Shown here: positions 17,556 through 26,190 of the stretch, in pieces
Numbering within the stretch: the first letter of the stretch is position 1
Layout: every line of letters begins with the position of its first letter
From: Streptomyces longisporoflavus
GTDB lineage: Bacteria > Actinomycetota > Actinomycetes > Streptomycetales > Streptomycetaceae
Reading direction: 5' to 3'
DNA length: 64,000 bases
Assembly (NCBI RefSeq): GCF_014649775.1
Contig: NZ_BMTR01000002.1
Span: 496,001-560,000 of the forward strand
Position numbers and translations under genes: made by a program
Notes under the pieces: generated by a model
What the model was told of the DNA's origin: nothing
Database searches by the model: none
Seen by the model: only the letters and a program-made list of their open reading frames with translations

Positions 17556-18155
17556 ATGAGCGATGACCACACCCGTGTCCGCGACTTCTTCTCCGCCCGG
17601 GCAGCCGGCTGGGACAGCCGGTTCCCCGACGACGGTCCCGCCTACCGGGCCGCCGCATTCGAACTCGGCCTGCCGCCGGGCGGCAGCGTCCTGGACGCCG
17701 GATGCGGCACCGGCCGGGCGCTGCCCGCTCTCAGGGAGGCCGTGGGGGCCCGGGGGACCGTCCTCGGGATCGATCTGACTCCGGCCATGCTGGAGGCGGC
17801 CACGCGGGCGGGCAGGGACCGTGCAGGCCGGCTCCTGCTCGGGGACGTGGCCCGGCTCCCGCTGCGCGACGGGTCTCTCGATGCCGTGTTCGGCGCGGGC
17901 CTGATCTCCCACCTGCCCGACCCGCCCGAGAATCTGCGGGAATTGCGGCGCGTGGTGCGCTCCGGGGGGACCCTCGCCCTCTTCCACCCCATCGGCCGGG
18001 CAGCTCTCGCGGCACGGCAGGGCCGCCGGCTCACCGCGGACGATCTGCGGGCCGAGGCGAACCTCCGCCCGCTGCTCGCAGGTTCGGGGTGGCGACTGAC
18101 CTCGTACGTCGACGAGAACGCGCGATTTCTCGCGCTGGCCGTACGAGAGGACTAG
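17556..18155 (+). CDS. class I SAM-dependent methyltransferase
   Basis: 199 residues. The SAM-binding motif I is VLDAGCGTGRALPAL, followed by GIDLTPAMLEAA, LLLGDVARLPLRDGSLDAV (motif II region) and LRELRRVVRSGGTLALFHP. This is the Methyltransf_11 fold used for small molecules. The ATG at 17556 precedes SDDHTRVRDFF; the frame begins at 17511 but that part is not protein-like. Its last 4 bp overlap the convergent hydrolase gene. The substrate is unknown. Confidence 0.9.
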   Translation: MSDDHTRVRDFFSARAAGWDSRFPDDGPAYRAAAFELGLPPGGSVLDAGCGTGRALPALREAVGARGTVLGIDLTPAMLEAATRAGRDRAGRLLLGDVARLPLRDGSLDAVFGAGLISHLPDPPENLRELRRVVRSGGTLALFHPIGRAALAARQGRRLTADDLRAEANLRPLLAGSGWRLTSYVDENARFLALAVRED

Positions 18156-18904
18156 CCCGCGGCCACGGCGGAGGCGAACACGTCCGGGGCGTCGAACATG
18201 GCGTTGTGCCCGGCATCCGGCACGCTCAGCACCCGCACCCCGGACGCCACCAGCTCTTCGCGGCCCGCGAGTTCGCCGCTCCGTGCACCCTGCAGGTAGA
18301 CACGCCGCACGGGCAGCCCCATGAGCATCGCGCGCATCGTGGGACGGGTCCCCCGCACCAGTCCCGTCGCGCTGCGGTGCAGGGCACGGGGGTCGGCGAG
18401 CCGCATGGTCGCCGCCCACAGGGGGTCAACCTCTTCGAGCACGCGCGCGTGGCCGCCCGCCACGAAGTCCCCCTCTTCGTAGGCCGCTATCTTGCTGCTT
18501 CCCTCTGTCGCGGCCGGGTCGGGGTCGAGGTTGGCCTCGGTGAGGACCAGGCGTGACACCAGGTCACCGCGCCGGTGGGCGAGCACGATGGCCACGGAAC
18601 CGCCCATGCTGTGCGCGACCAGCTCCGCTTCACTCACCCGGGCCTCGTCCAGCGCCGCGGCCAGGGCGTCCGCGTGCTCCTCCAGCGTGTAGCCGAAGTC
18701 CGCCGGCCGGTCGCTGATGCCGTGGCCCGGCAGGTCGACGAAGAGGGAGCGGCGGCCGGCCAGTTCGGGTCTGGCCGCGATGTGCGCGTGGTAGACCGTC
18801 GACGCGGCGCCGAGCCCGTGCACGTACACCCGGGCCGGGCCTGCCCCCTCGCTCTCCGTCCAGCGGATACAGCTGCCCTGCGCGTCGAAACGTGCCTGTC
18901 GCAT
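18152..18904 (-). CDS. alpha/beta hydrolase
   Basis: 250 residues. Oxyanion HGLGAAS, nucleophile elbow VAHSMGGSV, and catalytic His in PDAGHNAMFD near the C-terminus are clear. It is a cytosolic esterase/lipase-like hydrolase of unknown substrate. The ATG at 18904 starts MRQARFDAQG; the long upstream frame overlaps the PadR gene and is not coding. It is divergent from the PadR regulator with a shared 117-bp promoter region, so it is a likely PadR target. Confidence 0.9.
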   Translation of the reverse strand: MRQARFDAQGSCIRWTESEGAGPARVYVHGLGAASTVYHAHIAARPELAGRRSLFVDLPGHGISDRPADFGYTLEEHADALAAALDEARVSEAELVAHSMGGSVAIVLAHRRGDLVSRLVLTEANLDPDPAATEGSSKIAAYEEGDFVAGGHARVLEEVDPLWAATMRLADPRALHRSATGLVRGTRPTMRAMLMGLPVRRVYLQGARSGELAGREELVASGVRVLSVPDAGHNAMFDAPDVFASAVAAG

Positions 18905-19021
18905 CGCCACTCCCTCACTCGCTCCGTACCCGGCCGCTCGCTCCTGCCGGGCACTTACGAAGAGGACAATACCTCTGTGCCGATGTATAGCGTCAGCGAT
19001 GTACACCGCGAGTACGGCAGA
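18905..19021. promoter_or_regulatory. divergent hydrolase/PadR promoter with two ATGTA motifs
   Basis: The gap holds an AT-richer stretch with GATGTATAG at about 18982 and GATGTACAC at about 18998, spaced about 16 bp. PadR proteins often bind ATGT/ACAT dyads, so this is a plausible operator. The evidence is a pattern only. Confidence 0.4.
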
Positions 19022-19552
19022 ATGCACGGCATGCTCGAACTGGCCATCCTCGGCTTCCTCTACGAAGCACCCCTGCACGGCTACGAGCTGCGCAAGCGCA
19101 TCACCGCACTGACCGGGCACGTACGCCCCGTCGCGGAGAGCACGCTGTACCCCGCCATCAAGAGGCTGGAGAAGGCAGGACTGCTGGCCCGCGAGACGCA
19201 GCCCGGCTCCGTGGCGGCCCCACGCCATGTCCTGAGCCTCTCCGCGGACGGCAGGAGCGAGCTGCGCCGCAGGCTCACCGAGCCGCAGCAGGGCGACATC
19301 ACCGACGAGAACCGGTGGTTCACGGTGCTCGCCTTTCTGCGTCACCTGGACGACAAGGCGGCCCAGGCAGCCGTCCTGGAGCGCCGACTGGCCTTCCTCG
19401 AGGAACCGGCCAGCTTCTTCTACGACGGCGAACATCCGTTGCGCGCCGAAGACCTGGACGACCCGTTCCGACGAGGCATCCTCACCATCGCCCGCGCGAC
19501 CAGTCGTGCCGAACTCGCCTGGCTGCGGGCGACTTTGAGCTCACTCCGCTGA
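19022..19552 (+). CDS. PadR-family transcriptional regulator
   Basis: 176 residues, if started at 19022 (MHGMLELAILGFL). The wing-helix core reads GYELRKRITALTG and ESTLYPAIKRLEKAGLLA, both typical of PadR. The C-terminal helical part (ERRLAFLEEPASFFYDGEHPLRAEDLDD) makes the dimer. The start is uncertain: ATG at 19022 and 19031 both lack a strong RBS, and a further in-frame ATG lies at 18983. It probably represses itself and the divergent hydrolase. Confidence 0.88.
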   Translation: MHGMLELAILGFLYEAPLHGYELRKRITALTGHVRPVAESTLYPAIKRLEKAGLLARETQPGSVAAPRHVLSLSADGRSELRRRLTEPQQGDITDENRWFTVLAFLRHLDDKAAQAAVLERRLAFLEEPASFFYDGEHPLRAEDLDDPFRRGILTIARATSRAELAWLRATLSSLR

Positions 19553-20446
19553 GGCTGCGGCCGAGTCGTCCCGGTGCGCGACCGGGCAGCCCCGGACACC
19601 GGGCACAGGGAACGTTCCGAGGGCGCCTATCCGATACCCCTTCGGGTAGCCCTTGATCTCCCTGTTCTGGCGCGCGTAGTGCGGTGCGCCACGGGGCGGC
19701 ATCAGGCGCACGGCACGGCCGCGCAATCGCACCGCGCCCCTCACCAGCGCACGGGCGGCGGAACCGGGCGGTTCGTAGCGGAAGGCGCGCAGGAGGGGCT
19801 CATCGAGCAGGGCGAGGGTCGAGGCGCGCAGCAGGGGCGCCAGGGGGCGCGGATACCAGGAGGCCATAAGGTCGAGGGTCGCGTCGGAGACCCTGCGCGC
19901 ACCCTCGTCCCACCCGAAGTGGGCCTCTTCGTAGGCATCGAGACATTCTTCGAAGGCTTCGTAGGAGTCCGGGATGTCCTGGATCCCCATGTGCTTTCCC
20001 AAGGTGCGGTAGTGGACGGCGGCAGCGGTCGTCTCGTGGCGCGACAGTTTGCGCCAGCCGTAGGCGTCGATCCAGCGTTTGGGCATCACCACGAACGTGC
20101 ACAGTACGTAGCGCATGTCATCGTTGCTGATGTCGTAGCTGCGGTGCATCTGGTTGATGCGGCGGATCGCGGTGCGGCCCTGGTCCGTGCCGAAGCCGTA
20201 CTCCACGACGGTGTCCAGAAGCAGGGCCGTGTCGTCGTACCGTTTCTGCGATCGATCCGTCAGTTCCGCCGTCTCGGCGAGCAGCCGGCCGATGCTGGGC
20301 ACGGCGTACGTGCGGTAGAGGGCGAGTTCGAGTGCGCGGCTGAAATCCCAGGGGAACTCGTACGTCGCCGTGAGCCGGTAGATCGTCAGGGCGTCCCTTT
20401 CGGGGTCCAGACGCCGGATCTCCTCGAGACGGTCATAACGCTTCAC
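19541..20446 (-). CDS. MpaB/Lcp-type oxygenase family protein (DUF2236)
   Basis: 301 residues. Characteristic segments are DFSRALELALYRTYAVPSIG, GRTAIRRINQMHRSYDISND, and MRYVLCTFVVMPKRWIDAYGWR. The family (oxygenase MpaB, DUF2236, related to rubber oxygenase Lcp) contains haem-binding proteins acting on hydrophobic substrates. Its substrate here is unknown. I chose GTG at 20446 with AAGGGGGA upstream, because the longer ATG start (20512) would place a perfect inverted repeat inside the coding sequence. Its 3' end overlaps the PadR 3' end by 12 bp. Confidence 0.82.
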   Translation of the reverse strand: MKRYDRLEEIRRLDPERDALTIYRLTATYEFPWDFSRALELALYRTYAVPSIGRLLAETAELTDRSQKRYDDTALLLDTVVEYGFGTDQGRTAIRRINQMHRSYDISNDDMRYVLCTFVVMPKRWIDAYGWRKLSRHETTAAAVHYRTLGKHMGIQDIPDSYEAFEECLDAYEEAHFGWDEGARRVSDATLDLMASWYPRPLAPLLRASTLALLDEPLLRAFRYEPPGSAARALVRGAVRLRGRAVRLMPPRGAPHYARQNREIKGYPKGYRIGALGTFPVPGVRGCPVAHRDDSAAASAE

Positions 20447-20473
20447 CCCACGGTCCCCCTTCTGTCCTCGGAG

Positions 20474-20492
20474 CTCCAACTCTACGTTGGAG
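20474..20492. promoter_or_regulatory. operator-like dyad CTCCAAC-N5-GTTGGAG
   Basis: A perfect inverted repeat with 7-bp arms, 28 bp upstream of the GTG of the MpaB-family gene. The spacing suits a TetR-type repressor on the promoter. No TetR gene is adjacent, so the binder is elsewhere or the PadR product. Confidence 0.55.
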
Positions 20493-20547
20493 TAAGGCAG
20501 ATGGGTGATCATCTGCGGCAGACCGGACCGGGGGAAGGCGAACCCAC

Positions 20548-20826
20548 ATGCTCGACAAGATCCGCAAACTGTGGCGCTCGGACGATGCCGTCCGCGGCAA
20601 GGACAGGCGCCCGCACAATCTCTTCGAGGCGGCCGCCGTCTACGTGGCGGCGTGCGCCGACGACGACCGGGACCGTGCGGACGAGGCCACGGACTGGGTC
20701 TCGCCGGAAGCGCTGTCCTTCGGTGTCAGCGAACTCGCCTGCCGCGCGGTCATCGCCCTCGCCCGGGAGCGCGACGAGTCGCCGACGGACGTGGCGCGTA
20801 CGCTCCTCGGCCTGCCCGCCGCCTGA
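20548..20826 (+). CDS. hypothetical 92-residue protein
   Basis: A small, charged, soluble protein (MLDKIRKLWRSDDAVRG... to VARTLLGLPAA). No known domain, signal or membrane segment. The ATG is preceded by GGGGGAAGGCGAACCCAC, which is a good RBS. It is divergent from the MpaB gene and its last 77 bp overlap the convergent zinc-ribbon gene. I recognise it only as a conserved Streptomyces-type hypothetical. Confidence 0.7.
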   Translation: MLDKIRKLWRSDDAVRGKDRRPHNLFEAAAVYVAACADDDRDRADEATDWVSPEALSFGVSELACRAVIALARERDESPTDVARTLLGLPAA

Positions 20827-21172
20827 CGTCCGTGTGCGTGGGATCGGGACAGGCCAGTGCCTCGTGGACGGGGGTGCCCGTCGCGGCTGCGTGCGCGAGG
20901 CGTTCGCGAACCTCGCGCGGGGTGCGGGGACGGTAGCCGGGTCCGTCGCCGCAGCAGCCCTGCCGGAAGCTGAGCCCGGACAGCAGCACCGTGCTCAAGG
21001 CGCGCCACGCAGCCGTGTCGCGGCGCTTGGGCACGGCGAGCGCGGAACCCGCACTGAGCAAAGGGCCCCCGCACCGGGGGCAGATGTCAGAGGGTACGCG
21101 TCGGTAGTCGGCCGACTTCTTGAAAGAAGCGCGGCACGGCAGACACACAAGACGCAATCTGGCACTGAACAT
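20750..21172 (-). CDS. zinc-ribbon protein, hypothetical
   Basis: 140 residues. Two CxxC pairs (CLPCRASFKK and CPRCGGPL) form a zinc ribbon at the N-terminus. A conserved helical part follows (RRDTAAWRALSTVLLSG, CCGDGPGYRPRT). This arrangement recurs in Streptomyces proteins of unknown function. The ATG at 21172 has GGTGGG upstream; the frame runs on to 21265. The last 25 residues are Arg/Pro-rich and overlap the convergent 92-residue gene, so the true 3' end is less certain in meaning though fixed by the stop codon. Confidence 0.7.
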   Translation of the reverse strand: MFSARLRLVCLPCRASFKKSADYRRVPSDICPRCGGPLLSAGSALAVPKRRDTAAWRALSTVLLSGLSFRQGCCGDGPGYRPRTPREVRERLAHAAATGTPVHEALACPDPTHTDVRRRAGRGAYAPRPSATRRAPGRGR

Positions 21173-21316
21173 GACACCCACCGTAGGCGTCAGGCACGCG
21201 GGGTACGAGCGGGTTTTCCGGTGCGTACGAGCGGATCTCCTGGTCACGCACCACTCGACGATCAAGCGGACCTGTGGTTAGGGTGCGCCGACGGATGAAG
21301 CGATGGGGAGGCTGGC

Positions 21317-22198
21317 ATGGCCGGAACGGACGACGCTGTCGCCGCCGAGGACGACGCGCTGTACGTGCTGACCGCGGTGCTGCTGACACCCGCGAAGTTC
21401 CCCAGTGTGCTCGGTGACGACTATCCGGAGGCGTGTGCGGCTCTGGGACTTGCGCCGCTCGACGCCGGGTACGGTCTGGTGCTCGGCCAGGACGGCGCGG
21501 GCGCCCGGTGGACCGTCGTCGTCGACGACGTGTCGCTCGTGGCCGTTGCGATCGCCTCCTGGGACTGCGGCATGGAATACGACCTGTCGCCCGACGAGCG
21601 CACGGTGGTCGCCGCGCTGCCCGGCTGGCCGCTCGCGGTCGCCGTCGCGGCGCCCAACGTACCCGCGCCGCACGATCCCGAGCCCGAGGAAGCGGACCAG
21701 CGACCGCTGTCGCCTCCTCAGTCCGACACGTGGGGTCCGGCTCAGCGCCGCCTTGGCGCCGACGAGATCGCACTTCAATGGGCGGCGTGGCGCGAGCAGA
21801 TCGACGACGCCGACTTTGTGAGCGACGGCGGTGCAAAAGGCGCAGCCCGGGAGGGCCAGGACGCCGGCCAAGAGGCCGGCGACTCCCCCGGGGCCGTTTC
21901 CGATCCCATTGCCGACGCCGGTGAGGTGCCGCTCACCGGCGTACGCCGCGTGCTGGCGGAAGCGCTGGCGTATGTGAGCACGCCACCACCCCTCGGCCGC
22001 GTGCGCTCCTCCTTCGCCTCCGGGGATGCCCGCACCCTGCGTGCCGACGGCCCCGGCTGGTCCATGGTCGCCAGGACCGACGACATCGCGTTCGTACTGC
22101 TCGACGAGGAGCCCGGAGAGGTGCTGCCGGTGGGCCGTGGCCCCGAACTCCCCGGGCTCCTGGAGGCGCTCGACAAGATGGCCGTACGCCCCGCCTGA
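21317..22198 (+). CDS. hypothetical 293-residue acidic protein
   Basis: A soluble protein with no signal peptide. Acidic N-terminus, then an alpha/beta part with VVDDVSLVAVAIASWDCGMEYDL, split as VVDDVSLVAVAIA and SWDCGMEYDL. A disordered Glu/Asp/Ala-rich linker sits near residues 180-210, and a C-terminal domain (ARTDDIAFVLLDEEPGEVLPVG) suggests a second small fold. The ATG at 21317 has GGGGAGGCTGGC upstream. I do not recognise the family. Confidence 0.7.
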   Translation: MAGTDDAVAAEDDALYVLTAVLLTPAKFPSVLGDDYPEACAALGLAPLDAGYGLVLGQDGAGARWTVVVDDVSLVAVAIASWDCGMEYDLSPDERTVVAALPGWPLAVAVAAPNVPAPHDPEPEEADQRPLSPPQSDTWGPAQRRLGADEIALQWAAWREQIDDADFVSDGGAKGAAREGQDAGQEAGDSPGAVSDPIADAGEVPLTGVRRVLAEALAYVSTPPPLGRVRSSFASGDARTLRADGPGWSMVARTDDIAFVLLDEEPGEVLPVGRGPELPGLLEALDKMAVRPA

Positions 22199-22223
22199 AC
22201 CACTGACGTCCTGCGGCGTTTCC

Positions 22224-25200
22224 TCAGCGGTGGTGGTCGGGGTCGAGGAGGAACGCGGCCATCGCGGTGTCGTGGTCGGCGTGGTCGCGCAGGACCGTCA
22301 GTTCAGCGCGCCAGGTTTCGTCCCACGACGTTGCCCGGCCGCCGGCGGACACCAGCGCGAGCGCCACCGCCCCGGCCGTCGGCGTCCCGCGCTCGCGCAG
22401 CAGGCGGACGGCGGCGAGCAGAGCCGCACGCGCGCGTGGCGTGGGGACGTCGGGAGAGAACCCGCCTTCCAGGCGCAGCCGTTCGGGGCGTTCCTCGACC
22501 AGATCCATGAGGCGCTGCCAGCGCCCCGCGTGATGTTCGCCCAGGCGTACGGCGGCCAGCGATGTCTCCTGGATCAGGGCCGCCGCACCGGCGTACAGGC
22601 CCACGGCCTGCATCGACTGGGCCAAGGTGTCGGCGAAGAGAAGCGTCGGGGCCGAGCCCCTGCGGACGTGCAGGGCCTCGCCGATGCCCGCGAGGCGTCG
22701 CAGCGCGTCGGCGCGCACGTACGGATCCGGCGTGGCGGCACGGTCCTCGAGTCGCCCGACCACGTCCTCGAGGATTGGCCTTCCGACCCCTCCCGGGGGG
22801 AAGAAGACAAGCTGCCGTGCGGCCGCGTCCCACACTTTTCGGCGGCGTGCAGGGTCCGTGGCGACCTCGGCGACGGCCCGCATGGCATTGGCCGACGCCG
22901 GTGTGAGCCAGCCGGGCAGGGCACGGCACGCGGCGACGACGGTGTCCTCGTCGCCCTCTCTCACCAGGCGTGCCAGGAAGTTCACGTAGGACTCCTGCAT
23001 CGACCGGGGCACCACCGGTCCCACGCGCGCGTGGATGACCGCTTCGCGTACGGCGGGTTCGTCGACCGCCCGGGCCAGGCGGTCGGCGATGGCCTGGCGG
23101 TCGATCGCGGCGAGGAGGTGGCGCGCCGCGACGGCGCGTACGTCGCGGTGTTGGCACGGGGCGTCCCAGGCAGCCACCAGAGCGTCGAATGCCGCGTCCC
23201 CGGGGAGCGCGCCGAGGGCTCGTACGGCTTCCTTGCGGGAGCCGACGGGGGCATCGGGCGCGCAAGCCACGGGGGCGAGCAGGGTGACCGCCTCCGGATC
23301 GGGGACCGTTTGCAGGAGTCGGCGGATGGATGCCATGGCGGCCCGGCCCCGGACGCCGCCCGTCGCGGCGTGCCGGAGCAGGATGTCCAGCAGCGGCCCG
23401 GTGTCGGGCGGTGTGCCGTGGTGGGCCGCACCGGGGACGTTGCCCAGTGCTCCGAGTGCTGCCGCGGCGACGGGCTGGGGCGCCGACTCCGCGAGGGCCG
23501 ACAGGAGTGCCGGATCGCGCACTTGGGCCGCCGCGTCGGCGCGGGCGCGCAGTGCGGCTTGATCGTCGGCGGCCACGTGCGCGTGGTGTCCGTCCCACGC
23601 GCGGCGTTGTGCGGGCAGCCAGCGGCCGGCGACACCGGCGTGCTGCTCCGGCGCCCAGGCGGTGGCGCGGGGGCGTACGCGGCCGGTGAGCCCCTGTGCG
23701 GCGGCGGGCAGGACGGAGTCCAGCAAGTCGGTGCGTCGGGTGACGATGGTGCGCAGGATGGCGGGCACCGAGGCGAATGAGGCGTCGCGGCGGACCAGTT
23801 CGGCGACGCGTTGCTCCCGCGGCCCTGCCGGCCCCGTCCAGGCGGCCGCGGCGCGGGCCGCGATGTCGGGGTCGTCGGACTCCAGGGCCAGGGTGCGCAC
23901 GAGGGCGTCGAGTTCCGGCAACGCGGTCAGATGCGGTGCGAGGAGTTCCGCGAGGGCGGTATGCAGATCGGGGCGCGCCGGCACTACGGTCGCTGTCGCG
24001 GACCAGAGGGCACGCGCGGCTTCCTCCTCGATGCGCAGCGGTGTGATGGAGCAGCGCCTGCGCGGGTCGGACACGACATGGCAGAGCAGTTCCGCGGCGT
24101 AGGCCGCTCGGCCGTGGCTGCCCGTCGCCGCGGCGCATTCCACGGCCCGGCGGAGCAGTCGCTCGGCCGCCGCCAGGGTGCCGGCGGTGGAGTCACGGGA
24201 CTGGACGGTGGTCAGCGCCGCATCACGCAGGACCCGGTCGGGCAGCGCGGCGAGCAGGTGCGGCGGCGTGCCCGCGAGTTGCTTGAGAGCGGCCCTGCGC
24301 ACCTCCTCCTGGTCGTGCCAGGCCCGTTCGCAGTCCCCGGCGATGCGGGCGAATTCCTCGGGGTCGGCTTCGAGTTCGGCGCAGGCGAGCAGCGCGGGCC
24401 AGGCCATCAGGCGCTGGTGGATGCGGTGCTGTCCCGCCATGTCGCGCAGTATCGGTTCGCCCAGAGCGAGCGGGAGCGCTACGGCCAGGCGACTGGCCGT
24501 CCATTCCTGGTTCGACCAGCGCTCAAGGCGGGGCAGGACGAGCGCCGCCCGGTCGGCCGGCGCGAGCGCTGTGAGTGCGGCTACGGGCAGGCTTCGCACC
24601 GAACGGCGGCGGGCGATGCGTTCCTCGACCACGCTGCGGCGTTCCGGTGCGGGCAGCAGCGCAAGGAGCCCGTCCGGTTCGATGCTGTGGCGTCCCGGTT
24701 CGTGGTGGCGTGGCTGCGTCACGGGGCAGCGCCGGGCGAGGTCCGCCAGGTCTGCGAGCGGGAGTTCGCGCAGGGCACGTCGCACGGCGGGCGGCAGGGC
24801 CCCGGCTCCTGTCGGAAGTTCGCCGGGCGAGCCGTCCGGGCGGGGCGGGGCCGCGCGCAGCAGGTCGAGGACTCTGGCCGGGCGGCGCAGCAGGGTGCGG
24901 GCCGCTTGCGGTGTCAGGAGACCGGGGGCCCGGGAAAGGAGCACCAGACCGGCTTCCGGGTCGCGTTCGGCGGCTGCGCTCGCGATCACGCGGTGGTTGC
25001 CCGTGGAGCCGTGACGGGCGCGGTCGGCACGGTTTTCGGCGCGGGAGGCGAGCAGTTCGGCGACGGCGAGCGGTGCGGTGCGGGTCAGTGCGCTCAGTAC
25101 GCCAGGGGGCGGATCGAGTCGGGGCAGCCATGCGCCGGTCGTCGCGGCGGGGCAGGCGGGCAGGAGCCGAGCGGCGTCCCCGGCACCGAAGCGTTCGTGG

Positions 25201-25640
25201 ACCTGTGGCAGCAGGCGTGCGGCGAGGGCGCGGCGGCGGCTGAGGCGCAGGACGCGGTAGGTATCGTGGCGCGCCGCCCTGATGTCGCTCAACGCGAGCT
25301 GTTCCAGGGCCGCGTCCGGCACGGGAAGCCGGACGGCGGCCGCCAGGGCACGGCGGCGCAGGAGGGGATCGGTCAGGGCCTCGGCGACGGTGCCGAGATC
25401 TCGCCGGGTGACGGCGAGGAAGAGTCCGGTGTGTCGTTCGTCGGGGGTGCCGGCGGCGAGGGAGTCGCGCAGTGTGGCGTACGCGTCCGCGGTGAGCGCT
25501 CGTGCGTAGCGGGCCAGGGCGCTCATGCGGGCCGGGAAGGGCAGAGGGTCGAAGTGCGCCTGCAGCCAGGCCGGTGTCAGCGGTGCGGGAGTGGGCTGGT
25601 GCGGGGAAGAGGGCGTCCGGGACACCTCGTGTGCGGCCAT
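22224..25640 (-). CDS. giant helical-repeat (HEAT-like) protein, function unknown
   Basis: 1138 residues, composed almost wholly of Ala/Leu/Arg-rich alpha-helical repeats; examples are PQPVAAAALGALGNVPG and VRAVAARHLLAAIDRQAIADRL. The pattern resembles HEAT or PBS-lyase repeats (paired helices with conserved Ala/Gly/Leu). There is no signal peptide or membrane segment. The last 150 residues still follow the repeat pattern. Long HEAT-like proteins usually act as scaffolds or adaptors, but no partner is visible. It is convergent with the 293-residue gene (26-bp gap). Confidence 0.75.
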   Translation of the reverse strand: MAAHEVSRTPSSPHQPTPAPLTPAWLQAHFDPLPFPARMSALARYARALTADAYATLRDSLAAGTPDERHTGLFLAVTRRDLGTVAEALTDPLLRRRALAAAVRLPVPDAALEQLALSDIRAARHDTYRVLRLSRRRALAARLLPQVHERFGAGDAARLLPACPAATTGAWLPRLDPPPGVLSALTRTAPLAVAELLASRAENRADRARHGSTGNHRVIASAAAERDPEAGLVLLSRAPGLLTPQAARTLLRRPARVLDLLRAAPPRPDGSPGELPTGAGALPPAVRRALRELPLADLADLARRCPVTQPRHHEPGRHSIEPDGLLALLPAPERRSVVEERIARRRSVRSLPVAALTALAPADRAALVLPRLERWSNQEWTASRLAVALPLALGEPILRDMAGQHRIHQRLMAWPALLACAELEADPEEFARIAGDCERAWHDQEEVRRAALKQLAGTPPHLLAALPDRVLRDAALTTVQSRDSTAGTLAAAERLLRRAVECAAATGSHGRAAYAAELLCHVVSDPRRRCSITPLRIEEEAARALWSATATVVPARPDLHTALAELLAPHLTALPELDALVRTLALESDDPDIAARAAAAWTGPAGPREQRVAELVRRDASFASVPAILRTIVTRRTDLLDSVLPAAAQGLTGRVRPRATAWAPEQHAGVAGRWLPAQRRAWDGHHAHVAADDQAALRARADAAAQVRDPALLSALAESAPQPVAAAALGALGNVPGAAHHGTPPDTGPLLDILLRHAATGGVRGRAAMASIRRLLQTVPDPEAVTLLAPVACAPDAPVGSRKEAVRALGALPGDAAFDALVAAWDAPCQHRDVRAVAARHLLAAIDRQAIADRLARAVDEPAVREAVIHARVGPVVPRSMQESYVNFLARLVREGDEDTVVAACRALPGWLTPASANAMRAVAEVATDPARRRKVWDAAARQLVFFPPGGVGRPILEDVVGRLEDRAATPDPYVRADALRRLAGIGEALHVRRGSAPTLLFADTLAQSMQAVGLYAGAAALIQETSLAAVRLGEHHAGRWQRLMDLVEERPERLRLEGGFSPDVPTPRARAALLAAVRLLRERGTPTAGAVALALVSAGGRATSWDETWRAELTVLRDHADHDTAMAAFLLDPDHHR

Positions 25641-25866
25641 CAGCGATCACCGTGGGATCGCTGGGCCTCCTTTCGGGAAGTCATGGGCGCCATGATCACC
25701 CACCAACTGGCGGGACGCAACGGGTTTTCCGCCTGCCGCGAGGCCACAGGATTTCGCCTGCCGCGAGGCGACGGGATTACCGCTCGCGGAGCCGCCGGGC
25801 ACCGCGAGCGGAGCAGCCGTCAGCCCCTGTGCGTCGAGCGCCCGCGCACCGCGGCGGGGTGCCGGG
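25641..25866. other. 226-bp gap with a short direct repeat
   Basis: No gene seen. CGCCTGCCGCGAGGC occurs at 25730-25744 and again at 25755-25769 (25-bp period). The region likely carries the promoter of the helical-repeat gene and the end of the small membrane protein transcript. Confidence 0.4.
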
Positions 25867-26049
25867 TCAGTGGCCGATCTCCTTGCGCGAGACGCGGCGC
25901 AGCCTGCGCCGCTGTGCGGGGTCGAGCGTCAGATAGGCCGCGGCCGGGACCCCCAGCACGATCAGGAGGGCGGCCCACCAGGGCAGCCAGATCAGCAGGA
26001 TGATGCCGGCCGCCACACCTCCTGCGGCGATCTTCGCGTTCTTCGACAT
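25867..26049 (-). CDS. small two-helix membrane protein
   Basis: 60 residues: MSKNAKIAAGGVAAG, then two hydrophobic stretches (IILLIWLPWWAALLIVLGVP) and a basic C-terminus RRRLRRVSRKEIG. The ATG at 26049 has GGAGG 8 nt upstream; the frame extends to 26163 but that part is not conserved-looking. Similar tiny membrane proteins recur in Streptomyces with no assigned function. Confidence 0.75.
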   Translation of the reverse strand: MSKNAKIAAGGVAAGIILLIWLPWWAALLIVLGVPAAAYLTLDPAQRRRLRRVSRKEIGH

Positions 26050-26190
26050 GTGTGTCGCCTCCTCCGCGGCTTTTGCCGCTCTCTGTCTTGAGAAACGGGC
26101 CCGGGCCGCCCACGGTTCCAGTCTGCTCCCCTGATGGATCCCTGAGGAGCGACCCCGAGGCAACCCTGAGCCGCGCCGCTCACCGCGCGA

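Noticed and set aside
23811..26003. 730-codon plus-strand frame opposite the helical-repeat gene
   Set aside because: Composition is Arg/Gly-rich shadow sequence; the minus frame has the periodic helical repeat and a good start.
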